A stretch of 64,000 nucleotides of DNA from Flaccisagitta enflata (GCA_965153355.1 OZ231128.1:1178001-1242000), one strand, 5' to 3'; counted from the first letter of the stretch, positions 44,600 through 58,606 are shown. A program made the numbers and translations. Notes: generated by a model not told the origin, from the letters alone.

Positions 44600-44863
44600 T
44601 AGTGACTAGTGAGGGATATTGTTCCACACGAAGTAGCTTGATCACTTGGGCATGAGCAGTGAGGCCAAAGACCGCAAAAACAAAAAAAAAAAGTAAAGTG
44701 CGACGGACGGACGGACAGATGGACCAACGGATGGACCGATGGACCGACAAAGCAGGATGTAGAGTCGCGTAGCACGCGACTAAAAAGTTTGACGGACAGT
44801 TGGACCAAGGGACCAAGGGACCAACAGACAAAGCGGGTTCTAGAGTCGCGTGCACGCGACTAA
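44600..44863 (+). repeat. Two family A 3' ends in tandem
   Basis: The first (to 44,783) has TTGGGCATGAGCAGTGAGG, a GACGGACGGACGGACAG run and GTCGCGTAGCACGCGACTAA. The second (44,790-44,863) has GGACCAAGGGACCAAGG and GTCGCGTGCACGCGACTAA. Confidence 0.75.
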
Positions 44864-44952
44864 AAAGAGGCAGACAGGCAATCAACCAGACAGCATGAGA
44901 TGCACACACAGAAGACCATGCACGGAGCAAGGCTGAAAAAGCAAATGGTGAC

Positions 44953-45744
<792 letters not shown>

Positions 45745-45752
45745 ATGGTGAC

Positions 45753-46145
45753 CGAATGACAAACCGACCAACCCAGATAGCAATTAATAGAGTTGTGTAG
45801 AATGCAACAAGAAACAGTCTCCCATTTACAGGTCCGGTCAAAGCTCAAAAAGCTAAAATCGCAGTGCACTGTGGTCCCCAAAATGAAAATTAGGGCGCCA
45901 ACTTAGAAAAAATTTAATTTCCTACTTACAAAGGTTATCCAGAATCTAAAAAAGAGCTAACTGATAATGCCGGATTCAATGGTGACGCCCGCAGGCGTGC
46001 AGCCATAACAATCTTAGAGAAAAAGGTGATTTGAATTGAAATTTGATGCACATTGCGCCACAAATAATAAATTGAGGCACAAAATTAGAAAATTCAAGAT
46101 TTTTTTGCCACAAAAAAAAACCATACCACTGAAAATGTCATAGTC
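45753..46145. other. Non-coding, decayed family A 3' end at the start
   Basis: GACAAACCGACCAACCC and AGTTGTGTAGAATGCAACAA near 45,758-45,812 form a degenerate A terminus. Nothing else is recognised. Confidence 0.45.
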
Positions 46146-46276
46146 CAGGCTGAGATATGGGCCTGGAGGCTGGGGGGAGGGGGGGCACGAAGAAGGAGAA
46201 GGAGAAGAAGGAAGAGGAGAAAATTCCCCATTTGTGTAAAAGCATAGGTCATCGACCCCTTTGGGGCCGCTGCCCA
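46146..46276. repeat. Foldback element B, right half only
   Basis: GGCTGAGATATGGGCCTGG, a G run, GGAGAAAATTCCCCATTTG, then AGCATAGGTCATCGACCCC and GGGGCCGCTGCCC. No left half. Confidence 0.7.
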
Positions 46277-46296
46277 AAAAGGAGTTGATCAGTTTT

Positions 46297-46438
46297 TAGT
46301 CGCGGACACGCGACTCTACACCTTGCCGTGTTGGTCGGTAGGTCAGTCCTTCCGTCACATTTTTGAAATCGAGCGGTTTTCGCATTACTGCTGCTGCCCA
46401 ACCGTCCGCGACTGGATTGCCGTGTATCCGGCCTTGTT
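46297..46438 (-). mobile_element. Family A element
   Basis: TAGTCGCGGACACGCGAC, a short GGTCGGTAGGTCAG run, TACTGCTGCTGCCCAACC and GTATCCGGCCTTGTT. It directly follows the foldback half. Confidence 0.8.
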
Positions 46439-47028
46439 TTCTTTTTCATAGCTACACATTCTTAATCGGCTAGGCGCAAAAAATTGCCATAACCTTGTTC
46501 CTAAATGTTGCAGGAGCGTTTTTGTTTGTCTAATCGTAATGGTGGCGTTGGTCGTGAATGATGATGAGGATAAGGAGAAGATAATTGAACGCTTGCATTC
46601 AAATCCTCTATTCAATTGTGAAACGCCATGCTTAGGGAGGCTTTTTCCAGCAAATCATCTGTCCGTCCGCCTGTTGGTCCATCCATCTGTCCATCCATCC
46701 GTATTCCTAATTTCTGTCAGTCTGTAATGCACAAAGGAACACATTTCCTCCCTTGTCTTTCCCATGAAAGTTGGACAACATTACTACTCTATACTATATA
46801 AAGGACAAGAGCCTTTGGAGCTCTTAATGGTGTTTAATCCGGACCCATCACATCTATCCTTAAAATATCTGAAAGAAACTTCCCTTTCCAGAATCCAACT
46901 TTTTGGTAATCCTGGGCTACTGGTTTCTTTTCATGTTCTTTGACTGATTTTAGTCGCAAGCCACATGATTATAACTCGCAATGTTTTTGGGTCGGTTTAA
47001 CCACCAATTTTTCATTTGTCTTTTTTTT
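46439..47028. other. Mixed sequence with a possible short exon
   Basis: After AAATGTTGCAG (46,514), a plausible splice acceptor, a 62-codon frame (46,539-46,727) starts MVALVVNDDEDKEKIIERL and then runs into a GTCCATCC repeat. It could be a host or transposase exon fragment, but no family is recognised. Confidence 0.3.
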
Positions 47029-47049
47029 TCTTTTTTTTTTTTCTTTTTT

Positions 47050-47096
<47 letters not shown>

Positions 47097-47097
47097 C
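47029..47097. repeat. (TTTC)n microsatellite
   Basis: About 14 TTTC units after a T-rich lead. Confidence 0.95.
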
Positions 47098-47199
47098 TAA
47101 CGGAATCAGAGGATCCATAAGTCAAGACCACCCGAGTTGTGCGGTTCATTGACCAGGGTGCCTAAAAAAGCCTTGGCGAAAACAAAAAATCAAGCACAC

Positions 47200-47430
<231 letters not shown>

Positions 47431-47649
47431 GCATCATGCACCAAACTCGTTTTCTCCACTGAAAATTTACCAACCTATACGGAGGTCGAGTTTATCTTTA
47501 ATCACAAATGCCAATTTCACGGTAGCACGAGGTTGTGCTTTAGTGAAGTAAGTCTTGACAGAGCCATTTTCGAGATTTTCTTCAGCAATTCATATCTTCT
47601 CATTTCTCATCGAAGCTTTCTCCATTCAAGAGGAAATAAGGAAAGAAGG

Positions 47650-48178
47650 AAAGATGAATAGTCGCAAAAGCGTCAGATGGTCAGCGGTACCCGTTGCCCC
47701 TAAGTTAGTGAATGTAAGATGTGAAGGTGAGAGGGGCAGCGGCCCCGAAGGAGCCAATGACCTATGCTGGGCTAAGATTTGAGCATTGGAGCTGGGATTT
47801 GAGCCGAGGCAGAGCAGGAGCCATCAGGCTTGGATTGGAGCCTCTTGGCTGGGGTTTGAGCCTCAAGTTTGGGATTGGAGCTTCTAGGTTGGGATTGGAG
47901 CCTCAAGGCTGGAATTGGAGCCTCAAGGCTGGGATTTTAGCCTCATGGCTGCAATTTGAGACTTGAGGCTGGAATTGGAGCCTCAAGGCCAGGGTTAGGA
48001 CCGTGAAGCTGGGATTGGGGCCTCACGGGTGGGTTTGGAGCCTCAAGGCGGGGGGGGGGGGGGACGGAGGAGGAGGAGGAGGAGGAGAAGAAGGAGGAGG
48101 AGGAGAAGAAGGAGGAGGAGAAAATCTCCCATATGTGTGACAGCATAGGTCATCGGCCCCTTCGGGGCCGCTGCCCAA
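47650..48178. mobile_element. Foldback element B, core type 1
   Basis: The flank module GTCGCAAAAGCGTCAGATGG and GGTACCCGTTGCCCC precedes GGGCAGCGGCCCCGAAGGAG. Core units are GCCTCAAGGCTGGGATTGGA, about 14 in one orientation. G-run and GGAGGA spacers follow. The right end is GGTCATCGGCCCC, TTCGGGGCCGCTGCCC. Confidence 0.75.
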
Positions 48179-48191
48179 AAAGGAAAAAAAA

Positions 48192-48654
<463 letters not shown>

Positions 48655-48805
48655 ATCTACCCTTCATTGTCTCTTCAATATCACATTGCTATCAAATTTC
48701 CTCTTTCATGTATCTTTTCAGGCTTTGCAAACAATATCTGTTAATAACAGGGACGGAAGAAGAGCAACAAAACAAGAACTGCAAACAGCCACAAAACTTG
48801 CCAAG

Positions 48806-49544
48806 ATGTGGGCTCTTCCCAACTTTAGAGTCCAGCTCCTCCCCTTGCTCTTTCTCCTCACTTTTCTTGATCTTCCGTCTGACTCAACTGCGTTGTCAAT
48901 CACTTGTTCATCTGGGGCTCCATACTACGTCCCTCTTTCTGCCAACTACACTTTGTCATGCACCTACCAATCTGAGCATCCAATCGCCGTCATTCGTCTT
49001 GATGGACCTCCCGGAAAAACATTAGCCATGATCATAGTAACTGTCAACCACACCTTGGCGTATGTTTCCAGCCCAACAATCAGCTGTGCATCAAAAAAAT
49101 CCATCGTCCTCACCTTTAAAAACTTCACTCAGGCACAGTATCTTTCCAACTATGCATTGACCATCACCGATCAGCATTACAAACAGGCTCAAGAAATTAT
49201 CAACATTCAACGCGCAGAGCTTCCGGTAGTCTCCTTAGCCACGGATACTGTAGAGAATAGTTTCAGCACAGTTGACAAATCACCAATCACCATCATTTGT
49301 AATGTCACTGGAGGCATACCTAAAGCCACCTTGACATGGACACTCGACGGCGTGGACGTCACCGCCAACGCAACGACCATCGATAGCTCACCAATAAATG
49401 GCCAATCCTCTTCTCTTACCTTCTTTCCGACTAAATTTGATGAGGATGTAGAGTTAAAATGCAGCGCATCAAATGAAGCAACAAGGCTTTTGGGACTAGA
49501 AAATGTGGAAGAAAAAAAAATCTTCAAATTTCATTCGCCACCAA
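48806..49544 (+). CDS. Secreted or surface two-Ig-domain protein, first coding exon (right-arm copy)
   Basis: Same exon as 10,019-10,748. A signal peptide (VQLLPLLFLLTFL core) is followed by a diverged first Ig region. A C2-type domain (PITIICNVTGGIP, LTWTLDG, ELKCSASNEA) comes next. Upstream, TTTCATGTATCTTTTCAG at 48,704-48,721 is a strong acceptor placed 84 bases before the ATG. GTAAGA after 49,544 is a phase-1 donor. Read-through would stop at 49,582. Relative to the left copy I count about four substitutions plus nine extra bases near 49,268 (STVDK). Flanking repeats differ far more. The 10-kb insertion ends 150 bases upstream, so it lies in or next to this gene's upstream intron or promoter. 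Confidence 0.78.
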
Positions 49545-49714
49545 GTAAGACACTGGGTGTGTTTCTAGTGACTACCAAATAGGCGATTGTTCCCATTAAA
49601 CGCGTTTACAGTGGGTTTGTAGGGAATATTTATAATGTTGTAAGTCAGAGCCCAAATAAATTTCGAGGAACCTATGAGTCTCATCTGATGTAGGTGGACA
49701 TCAAGAAATAGCTT

Positions 49715-50092
49715 TAGTCGCGTGCTACGCAACTCTATAAGCCACTTTTTGATCTGTCGGTTGTCCGGTCTATCCATTGGTTGGTCTGTCTGTCACAAAG
49801 TTGTTAAAAAAATTTTAATGCATCAATAAGCACTTGTTGGTTGGTTGGTCAGTCTGTTAGACAGTCTGTCTGTCCATCAGTCTGTTGGTCTGTCCGTCCA
49901 TCACAAGGTTGTTTTAAAGGCTTTCTATTGAGTTTTTATGACTCTGAATAGTGAAAAGAAACTTAGAAAAGTGAACAGTCGTTTCAGAAGTGTTCTTGAA
50001 GAAAATTTTTGTCCGCCTGTCTGCCTGACATTTTTTGAAAGTGGCGACACACGCAACTTAGGTCTAATGACCTTGTTGGATTTTTAGTCCCT
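49715..50092 (-). repeat. Family A variant with three tetranucleotide runs
   Basis: TAGTCGCGTGCTACGCAAC, then runs near 49,770, 49,845 and 49,880, ending GACCTTGTT near 50,080. Partner of 9,455-9,857. Confidence 0.6.
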
Positions 50093-50117
50093 CACAGCGC
50101 GACTCTACACCCTGCTG

Positions 50118-51070
50118 CACTAAGGGCCACGGATTGCGCTAGATGGCTCTTTGGGTATTTGGGTGAAAATTTTCATCCCAACTATATGGCTCAAACTAAG
50201 TAGAATGGTCATGGTAGCATTTGAGCATACATTACCGGTCCATATGACAGGTTTTATGGCAATTTAGAGTGAAAAAAGGCGACCTAAATGGACATTCCTA
50301 CGAAAAATGCTAGATTTCAAGAAAAATCAATGAATTTTTAGGATTATCTGTATAGATTACAAAAAGCTCATGATATCTTCAATATTGGATTGGATTCCTT
50401 CATTAATGTTTAAATGTTTGGACAAATTTAAAAAAACATTATTTTTTACATTTTTAGCACTATCAAATTAGTCTACTATTGCTACATAAATGACCTAATT
50501 TGCATGCTTTTGTTACCTAATACCTATAAAAGATCGCACAAGGACGCACAATGAGCCACCTATGCCAAAATGTAGTTCAAGTGGTCCTGAATCCAGAATA
50601 CTCTGGCTCAAGCGGGCCTTCCAAATTGCGATTTTCTTGGCCTAAAATAGACAAGTAATATTGTGGATAAAAGTAAAAATCTATATTTGATTGGAAGAAA
50701 AATGAGCAAAATGAGCTAAATGAGCAAAAAAATGATTTCTTTAGAGCACCTTATTAAGGAATCTTATTAAACAAAGACAAAAATTTAGTAAATTTGGTCA
50801 AACATTAGACAATTTAAATACTAACTGTAAGAGAGTTTGGCAGTATTTTTCACTTTATTTTCTCAAATTTCTCATCTTTTGTACTCGAAGCTCATAAAGC
50901 TCTTAATCCATTAGAAATGAGTCAATATTGGATATAGATAGTTTCATAACATCTGAAAATATGCAGAAAAATGTTTTTCACTCTGTATATTTCATAAGGA
51001 ACAATATAATGGAAAAGATGTAATGTTAATCCGCAATGAGCCACCTAACGCACAATGCAGCCCACAGTGG
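50118..51070. mobile_element. About 950-bp DNA element with CACT ends, right arm only
   Basis: It opens CACTAAGGGCCACGG, then TTGCGCTAGATGGCTCTTTG. It closes with the inverse of CACTGTGGGCTGC, GTGCGTTAGGTGGCTCATTG. It splits a short family A copy that is intact in the left arm (9,372-9,455). Target duplication is unclear. No coding capacity. Confidence 0.65.
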
Positions 51071-51364
51071 GCTGTGTCAGTATGATAGGCAACTGGGGTA
51101 GCTCTGTATCTGCCTTGTTTTCATATTACATATTTCTGAAAAATTTCTTCTGAGTAAAAAACTTTTTTATTTTATATGATGTGATATGACTTGGGCCTAC
51201 TATCTAGAGCAAAAGTATGGAAATAAGCATCAATAGCAATAACTTTGATTGAAATATCAAATACGTAAGAGAATCAGTGAGATTCTGAAACTTTTCTCAT
51301 CAATATTTCTCCTGTTTGAGCCATTTAGAAATGACAAAAAATACAAGATTGGTACCCCAGTTGA

Positions 51365-52259
51365 ATAAGGCCGGATACATGACTAGTATTGGCTACCCCA
51401 GTTGCATGCCGGTGAGCAGGGGCCATACTTAAGGTTACTAGACCATTTGGGCAGGAGCATTGAGATTAAAGAATAACAAGGCTGGATACCCCAGTCGCGT
51501 GCGGGTGGGCAGGAGCAGTGCTGGAGAAGGTCACTAGAGCATTTGGGCAGGAGCAGTATGCTCAAAAAGCTCAAAAACGCCAAAAAAGTAATAGTCGCAA
51601 AAGCATTAGATGGTCAGCGGAACCCGTGCCCTGCCTGAGTAGGTTGTGGTTGAAGTTGAGGAGCAGGGCAGCGGCCCTGTCAATGACCTACACGCTTCCT
51701 CCTCCTCCTCCTCCTCCTCCGTCCTCCCCCTCAAATTCCAGTCTCGAGGCCCAAATTCCAGTCTTGAGGCCCAAATCCCAGTCTCGAGGCCCCCAGCCTC
51801 AAGGCCCAAATCCTAGCCTCAAGGCCCAAATCCTAGCCTGGAGGCTGAGATTTGGGCCTCAAGGCCGGGATCTGGGCCTCTTGGCTGAGATTTTGACGTT
51901 GAGGCTGAGATTTGGGCTTCAAGATTGAAATCTGGGCCTCCAGGCTAGGATTTAGGCCTTGAGGCTAGGATTTGGGCCTTGAGGCTGGGATTTGGGCCTC
52001 AAGACTAGGATTTGGGCCTCAAGACTGGAATATGGGCCTCGAGACTGGGATTTGAGGGGGGGGGACGTAGGAGATGAAGGAGGAGAAGAAGGAGAAAATC
52101 CCCCATATGTGTGAAAGCATAGGTCATCGATCCCTTCGGGGGTGCTGCCCAAAAAGGGGACCAACCATCCAACCATCCTACCGACCGACCAACCAACCGA
52201 CCGACTGACCAACCGACCGACCGACACAGTGGGGTGTAGAGTTGTGTAGCACGCGACTA
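51365..52259 (+). mobile_element. Composite: family A element with nested foldback B
   Basis: Partial A start (51,365-51,478). Full A 5' half: CAGTCGCGTGCGGGTGGG, CATTTGGGCAGGAGCAG. Module GTCGCAAAAGCATTAGATGG. Foldback B (51,664-52,152). A 3' half: GACCGACCAACC run, GTAGAGTTGTGTAGCACGCG, ACTAA. It shows B embedded in A. Partner of 8,163-9,126. Confidence 0.75.
51664..52152. mobile_element. Foldback element B, core type 1, inverted minisatellite
   Basis: The left end is GGGCAGCGGCCCTGTCAATGA. Core units are GAGGCCCAAATTCCAGTCTC, flipping near 51,845 to GAGGCTGAGATTTGGGCCTC. The right end is GGTCATCGATCCCTTCGGG, then GGTGCTGCCC. Confidence 0.75.
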
Positions 52260-52264
52260 AAAAT

Positions 52265-52373
52265 CATACAAAAGTAAAGGTGTGACTGACCGATCAACCA
52301 ACTGACCAACCAATGGACAGAGGGACAAAGCAGGGTTTAGAGTCGCGTAGCACGCAACTAAAGATAGCAAAAA
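52265..52373 (+). repeat. Family A 3' end
   Basis: AAAGGTGTGACTGACCG, a GACCAACCAATGGACAG run and GTCGCGTAGCACGCAACTAA. Partner of 8,163-8,262. Confidence 0.7.
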
Positions 52374-52746
52374 TATTGCATTTAGATGTTTGCTCCAATT
52401 GATAAAACCATTTTTCAGATGGTAGGTATTTTTAGTTGCATGCTATGTGACTCTACACTGGGGGGTCGGTATCAACCAAGTTTGGCAATGCTAATTGGAA
52501 AAAGAAGCTTGAAAAAAAGAAAAAAGGAATTTTTTTTTTGAAGATTTAGCACTTTTGGTAGTACCAAAAGGTGAAATCTGATTACTACAACACAATTTGA
52601 CAAGATGACCAAGCCATGCGCAATTACAAATCAACTAGATAATTAGGAGAAAAAGTTCATGAGATTCTATCATTTACAATTGTGCCAACCCTACCTTTGC
52701 CATAGTTTAGTAAAGGAGCTTCCTCTTCCTCTTCCTTCTCCCTATT
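52374..52746. other. Arm sequence, no gene
   Basis: Partner of 7,690-8,162 minus the family A insertion at 7,876-8,010. The empty T-run site is near 52,520. Confidence 0.5.
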
Positions 52747-53660
52747 CATTACGATGTAAATAAGGGGTTTGGCACAACTGTAAATGATATGATGCAACCC
52801 CATCTTCTTTTTACATGCGTTTATAAAATGTTATTGTGCACACTTTAGCCATATGTCCGAGTGGCCATTGACTCATCACATTTTGTTGGCTGATTCAAAC
52901 CCCAATAAATCATTGTAGTTGCAAAAAAGGCTAAAGGGAGCATGTAATAGTAGCTCAACCTTGGCAACAAAAAAAAATGGCAGATTTTTCAAACTGATTC
53001 TATCTACCCAAACTCAAAAGCTCATTAGAATTGGTGATGTTTAGAGAGATCTTTGAAAGATCTTCCATTCGAGTCGTGTTTGGAAATTTTTACTCAGACA
53101 GTTAGGAAACTAGAGCAACTTGAACATAACTACCACTCTACTTGCCTGCCCGTGACCGTGCCTATGACTCTGTGAAAGGAATTTGAATTCATTACAATGT
53201 AAATAAGGGGTTTTGCACAACTGTAAATGATATGATGCGACCCCATCTTCTTTTTACATGCGTTTATAAAATGTTATTGTTATTGTTAATATTATTTATA
53301 AAATGTTATTATAAAATGTTACTTTAGCCATATGTCCAAGTGGCCATTGACTCATTACATTTTATCGGCTGATTCAAACCCCGATAAATCATTGTAGTTG
53401 CAAAAAAGGCTAAAGTGAGCATGTAACAGTAGCTCAACCTTGGCAACAAAAAAACTGGCAGATTTTTCAAACTTATTCTATCTACCCTAATTCAAAAGCT
53501 CATTAAAATTGGTGATGTTTAGTGAGATCTTTGAAAGATCTTCCATTTGAGTCATGTCTGGAAATTTTTACTCAGACAGTTAGGAAACTAGGGCAACTTG
53601 AACATAACTACCCCTTTACATGCCTGTCCGTGACCGTGCCTATGACTCTGTGAAAGGAAT
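52747..53660. repeat. Tandem duplication of a 443-bp arm segment
   Basis: CATTACGATGTAAATAAGGG (52,748) recurs as CATTACAATGTAAATAAGGG (53,191). Both units contain GCCATATGTCC, GGTGATGTTTAG and CGTGACCGTGCCTATGACTC. The left arm has one copy (about 7,240-7,690). Confidence 0.85.
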
Positions 53661-53720
53661 TTGAAATAAATACAAAAATCTTGAAAATGATAGAAGATTT
53701 CATCCAATTTCCACAAAATA

Positions 53721-54646
53721 CTACACCGTCTTTAAATCGAATTGAGTTATGTTAAACCTTTATAAATCCGAAACTACTTGGCAAAAAGTCTTCAAATTTT
53801 CAGAGAATGTTGGCAACATACTGCGGTTCTGTTATACAAAACCTTAAATTAGAGTATTAGAAAGTTGGGGATTGGCAAAGCATCAAATAAAATTCACTTT
53901 TGAAGCAGCAACAATTCTTCCATGTTTTCTTCCGCGAAGAAGCTCTCTTTTTTGCACGCTATTTCTAAAGAAAACAAGGCTGGATACATGGCTACCCCAG
54001 TTGTGTGCGGGTGGGCAGGGGCCGTAATTGAGGTCACCAGATCATTTGGGCAGGAGCAGTAAAGCCAAAAATCCAAAAAAAGTGTGTGACGGATGGACCA
54101 ATGGACCGACGGACCGACGGACGGACCAACAAAGCGGGGTGTAGAGTCGCGTAGCACGCGACTAAAAAGCTTTAGCCCCGGGGAAGGTCTCAAATGGCAG
54201 ACAATATATCATAGATTTCAATTCTGACAAAAAATTTTAGAAAATTTGGATATTTCAAGAGGTTACAATTGATTTGAAAAAAAATTTTGCTGTCATGCAG
54301 ACTTCAAATTCTGGAATATTGATCAAAATCTTCATAAATGAAAATAATGGTCAAAAATTTTGCCGAAGAAATATTAACTTTTTCTTTTTAGTTGGAGTCT
54401 CAGGGTTCCAGCTAAATGTATTTTGAAATGGTAAGTTTATAATAACAACTTCTTTCAAAAAACCCTATGAAATAAGTGACTTTGCCCATAAAAATCCACT
54501 TTTTTCAATGATTTGCTGATCCTCACCTTTCCATGACCAAAAATTGAAGTTTTGCAACATTCTCTGAAAATTTGAAAACTTTTTGCCAAGTAGTTTAGGA
54601 TTTATAAAGGTTTAACATAACTCAATTTGATTTAAAGACGGTGTAG
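53721..54646. mobile_element. CTACACCGTC MITE carrying a family A insertion
   Basis: CTACACCGTCTTTAAATCGA at the left and TTTAAAGACGGTGTAG at the right. Partner of 6,559-7,188, longer because of the A copy at 53,973-54,165. Confidence 0.7.
53973..54165 (+). mobile_element. Family A element, right arm only, with an empty site in the left arm
   Basis: AACAAGGCTGGATACATGGC, CATTTGGGCAGGAGCAG, a GACCGACGGACCGACGG run and GTCGCGTAGCACGCGACTAA. The left arm near 7,068 has an uninterrupted T run at this place, the third filled/empty pair for family A. Confidence 0.85.
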
Positions 54647-54695
54647 GTGGTAACTCGGATTTATGTTTTCAGATACCAATTCAATTTTTTTGCTA

Positions 54696-55460
54696 CAGTA
54701 TGATTTTTCTGAACTGTAACATAAGATGAGAACATAGCACGAAAAGTAGAAGGGCTAGCTACAATCTGAAAAAAACACTTGGAAGATATGAGTTTGCAGA
54801 TTTTGGATGAAAAATCCCAAGGACTTTTTCTTTTATTTTAATCTGATTAACACATGTAAATCAAAAGGCAGATTCTGCCAAAAAAGGCTGTTTGTAGTGA
54901 CTGTCTTTTCGGAAATCGCTATCATTTCTGAACGGTTTGAGCTACAGATCCCAGATTGGTCTCAAATGAAAGGTATTTTGATGTGGTTTTAGGAGAAAAA
55001 CAAAGACAGCGATTTTTAAAAAGAGTTATCCTGCCAAACATGAACGATTTTGTTGTTTTGGGATAAATTGTTTGCAGAATGGACTTTCAGTTAACCAAAT
55101 GTATTCAAAACTCAAAAAAAGTCTGTCTGTTGAGCTTTTCCCAAAAAGTACTTCAAAATAGCTTTCATTTGGGACCAATCTGGCATCTGTAGCTCAAACG
55201 GTTTGAAAATGAGAGCGATTTGAAGAGAAACAGTTTAGCCAATATCTTTACTACTTTTTCCATTTTTCCATTTTTCAAAATTTCAATCCCAATTGAAAAA
55301 GTAAGATGGATATCAGTTTTCTTTCTTAAAAACCTTTCGAATCTCTTAGCAAACAACTGCAAACTCTCACCTTCTGGGAGCTTCTTTCAGAATTTGGCTA
55401 GCTCTTTTAGTTTTTGCATAATGTTCTCATCTAATGTTACAGTTGAAAAAAATCATACTG
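54696..55460. mobile_element. 765-bp TA-targeted MITE, right arm only
   Basis: CAGTATGATTTTT and the inverted AAAAATCATACTG are flanked by TA (54,694-54,695 and 55,461-55,462). Inner inverted homology includes CTGTAACAT and GATGAGAAC. The left arm is continuous near 4,083. Interior frames have no recognisable domain. Confidence 0.75.
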
Positions 55461-55462
55461 TA

Positions 55463-55873
55463 CTACGCGAATAAAAAAAAAAGCCGCACCCTTTTGTAGC
55501 TGAGTGGAAGAGACACAAAAAATCAATTAAAATTCTTTTTGTTCAACTGATTTTAAAGATTTCTAAATTTTCTTTTATTCTAGACCAACCCTTGGTCTGT
55601 ATCTCAAACCGTTTAGGAGATAGAGCTTGCCAAAGTGAACCTCTTTTTTGTAAAAACGCTCATTTTTCAATAGGATTGCAAAACTAATAATGGCAATATT
55701 TACACTTTTTTTTTTTGCCTTTTCTAAACGAATAAAGCAAGAAATACCAGATTGTAGCCATATGAAAGATCTTTTTAAGATCTTCAAATTGGTTGAAGAT
55801 TTTGTTTAATTATTTTGTAATTCAATATGATAAATTTTCATTTAAAAGTGCGGTTTTTTTTTTATTCGTGTAG
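55463..55873. mobile_element. 411-bp TA-flanked MITE (right-arm copy)
   Basis: CTACGCGAATAAAAAAAA and its inverse, TA on both sides. It shares its left TA with the neighbouring MITE. Partner of 3,676-4,083. Confidence 0.75.
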
Positions 55874-56477
55874 TAATTTGATGATTTCTACTATGTTTTT
55901 GTAGTTTTGTATTCTATATCTCAATAAAACACAACAAAAGTGGTTTTTTGTAGTTGCATTCATATTACTTACGCATTGGCAAAACCTTTTCTGTGTTTTT
56001 CCAACTGTTGATGGAGCTTCAAAACCATCATCATTTTGATATGTTTTTTGTCAGAACTTGGTGAGCAAAAAAATTTGTGCTGGACATCTGATCTACAAAA
56101 AAAGTGCTTAGATTTGGAGACATTCTTTTAACTTGATGATAAAAATTGAAAATTAGGTCATCTTAGTGGAAAAAAATCGAAAAACGTTTTTCGATTTTTT
56201 GAGTTCCGGGTTACGAAATAATGTTTCCCTTTTTCGCTTGCGCCGACTTGGGAAAGTTGAGGCAGGACTAGACTCGCCCGTGGCTGGGGTTGAAATTGGT
56301 ACAGGGTGAAAGAGGGCACTTTTTTACACCTTCTGGAAAAAAGCTGGGCACTGTCGGATCAATACTTTAGGCGCTATGAATTTTCCAATCTTTTTTTATT
56401 TTTTCACATTTTCCGCATTTTTCTCAAAGATCTTTCTTTTTCATCGATCTCAATTTTGGGCCCTATGTAACAACAAT

Positions 56478-57107
56478 AGCAGCCCAAAGGCAGTAAGTGG
56501 TCAGCGGTACCCGTGCCCTGCTTGAGTAGTGTGTGATTTAAGTTGAGGGAGAGCAGGGCAGCGGCCCCAAAGGGGACGAAGTCCTGTAGAACACAGGGGG
56601 AATCTGTCCATCCGTCCGTCTGTCCGTCCGTCCGTCCGTCCGTCCGTCCATCCGTCCGTCCGTCCGTCCGTTTGTCACCCCCGCCCCATCCTCAGGTCTT
56701 CGTCTCCTTTGGGGCCTATTCTGACCCATATTCTGCCAAATAGCCCAAATCCAAGCAATATGGCCCAAATCTAAGCAAAATGGCCCAAATCCAAGCAAAA
56801 TGGCTGAAATCTGGTCAAAATCTAGGTAGGTAATATACTTGGGCCATAATTTAGGTTTTCTGGCCAGATTTGGGCTATTTTGCTTAGATTTGGGCCATTA
56901 TGCTTGGATTTGGACCATTTTGCTTAGATTTGGGCCATATTGCTTGGATTTGGGCTATTTGGCAGAATATGGGTCAGAATAGGCCCCAAAGGAGACGAAG
57001 CCCTGAGGATGGGGTGGGGGGGAGGGACGGACGTACGTACGTACATACGGACGGACAGATTCCCCATGTGTTCTACAGGACTTTGTCCCCTTCGGGGCCG
57101 CTGCCCA
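56478..57107. mobile_element. Foldback element B, core type 3
   Basis: The flank module GTGGTCAGCGGTACCCG precedes GGGCAGCGGCCCCAAAGGGG, AGTCCTGTAGAACACAGGGG and a GTCCGTCCGTCC run. The core differs from types 1 and 2: units of ATGGCCCAAATCCAAGCAAA flip near 56,830 to TTTGCTTAGATTTGGGCCAT. The inverted right end reads TGTTCTACAGGACTTTGTCC, CCTTCGGGGCCGCTGCCC. Confidence 0.8.
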
Positions 57108-57119
57108 AAAATGAGTTCA

Positions 57120-57890
<771 letters not shown>

Positions 57891-58526
57891 GAGAATGTAA
57901 TGAGGAGAGAGAAGGAACTGAAAAAAAAAAAAACAAAAACAATCTTACGATTTTTTTCCGGTCGGCGAGAGCCGCCTTTACTGGTATACATAAGCTAAGG
58001 AAATAGACATGTATGGTAAACAGCAGAATGCATTTTTAGACTCACAGGAAGATAAGTAGAAGGTTACAAATGATTTCTTTTAGTGATAGACATTTATCTC
58101 ATGTCTGAACTTGAATGATACTATCTTCAAAAAAAAAAATCTTCCCATTTGTATCATTAGTTCATTCATTGATTTAATGATGAATACAATTCGATAGCAA
58201 ATTGATCAATATCTAGTGTGAGCCCCATTTGACTAAATCATAACCCCCATTTGTCGGGGAAGCAATTTGTAGAGCGTTTCAAGGTACGTTTTTTGCAATT
58301 TTTGTGATCCCTCCTTTGGCTACGAAGAGACAAAACGAATCATAACAGAATCGGTGACATAAATGAAGCCCTGTAAATTTGTTAGCAGTCTATGCAAACC
58401 GCATCTGTCTAGCTCAACGCGTTTAACGCGTATAATGCTTATGACCTGAAAGGTTGACAATGGAGTATGGCTGTTCTGTGGATAGAAAATCCTCTTGAAT
58501 ATAGTAAATGATCTTACATCTGCAGG

Positions 58527-58606
58527 AATTGGTCTAGTGGTTAACAGAATTATCATGTTGGATCAATTCTTTTAAAGGTTCCAGGTTCGAATCCCAGGCT
58601 GGTTTT
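58527..58606 (+). repeat. tRNA-derived SINE-like sequence
   Basis: A-box TGGTCTAGTGGTTAACAG and a canonical B box GGTTCGAATCC. The following AT-rich tail (to about 58,760) with TACCATACCCCATTTGTC is shared with the left arm, consistent with a SINE body. The T stem does not pair fully, so a functional tRNA is unlikely. Confidence 0.6.

Noticed and set aside
58527-58606. Functional tRNA gene
   Set aside because: Promoter boxes are present, but acceptor and T stems do not pair well and the left-arm copy is mutated.
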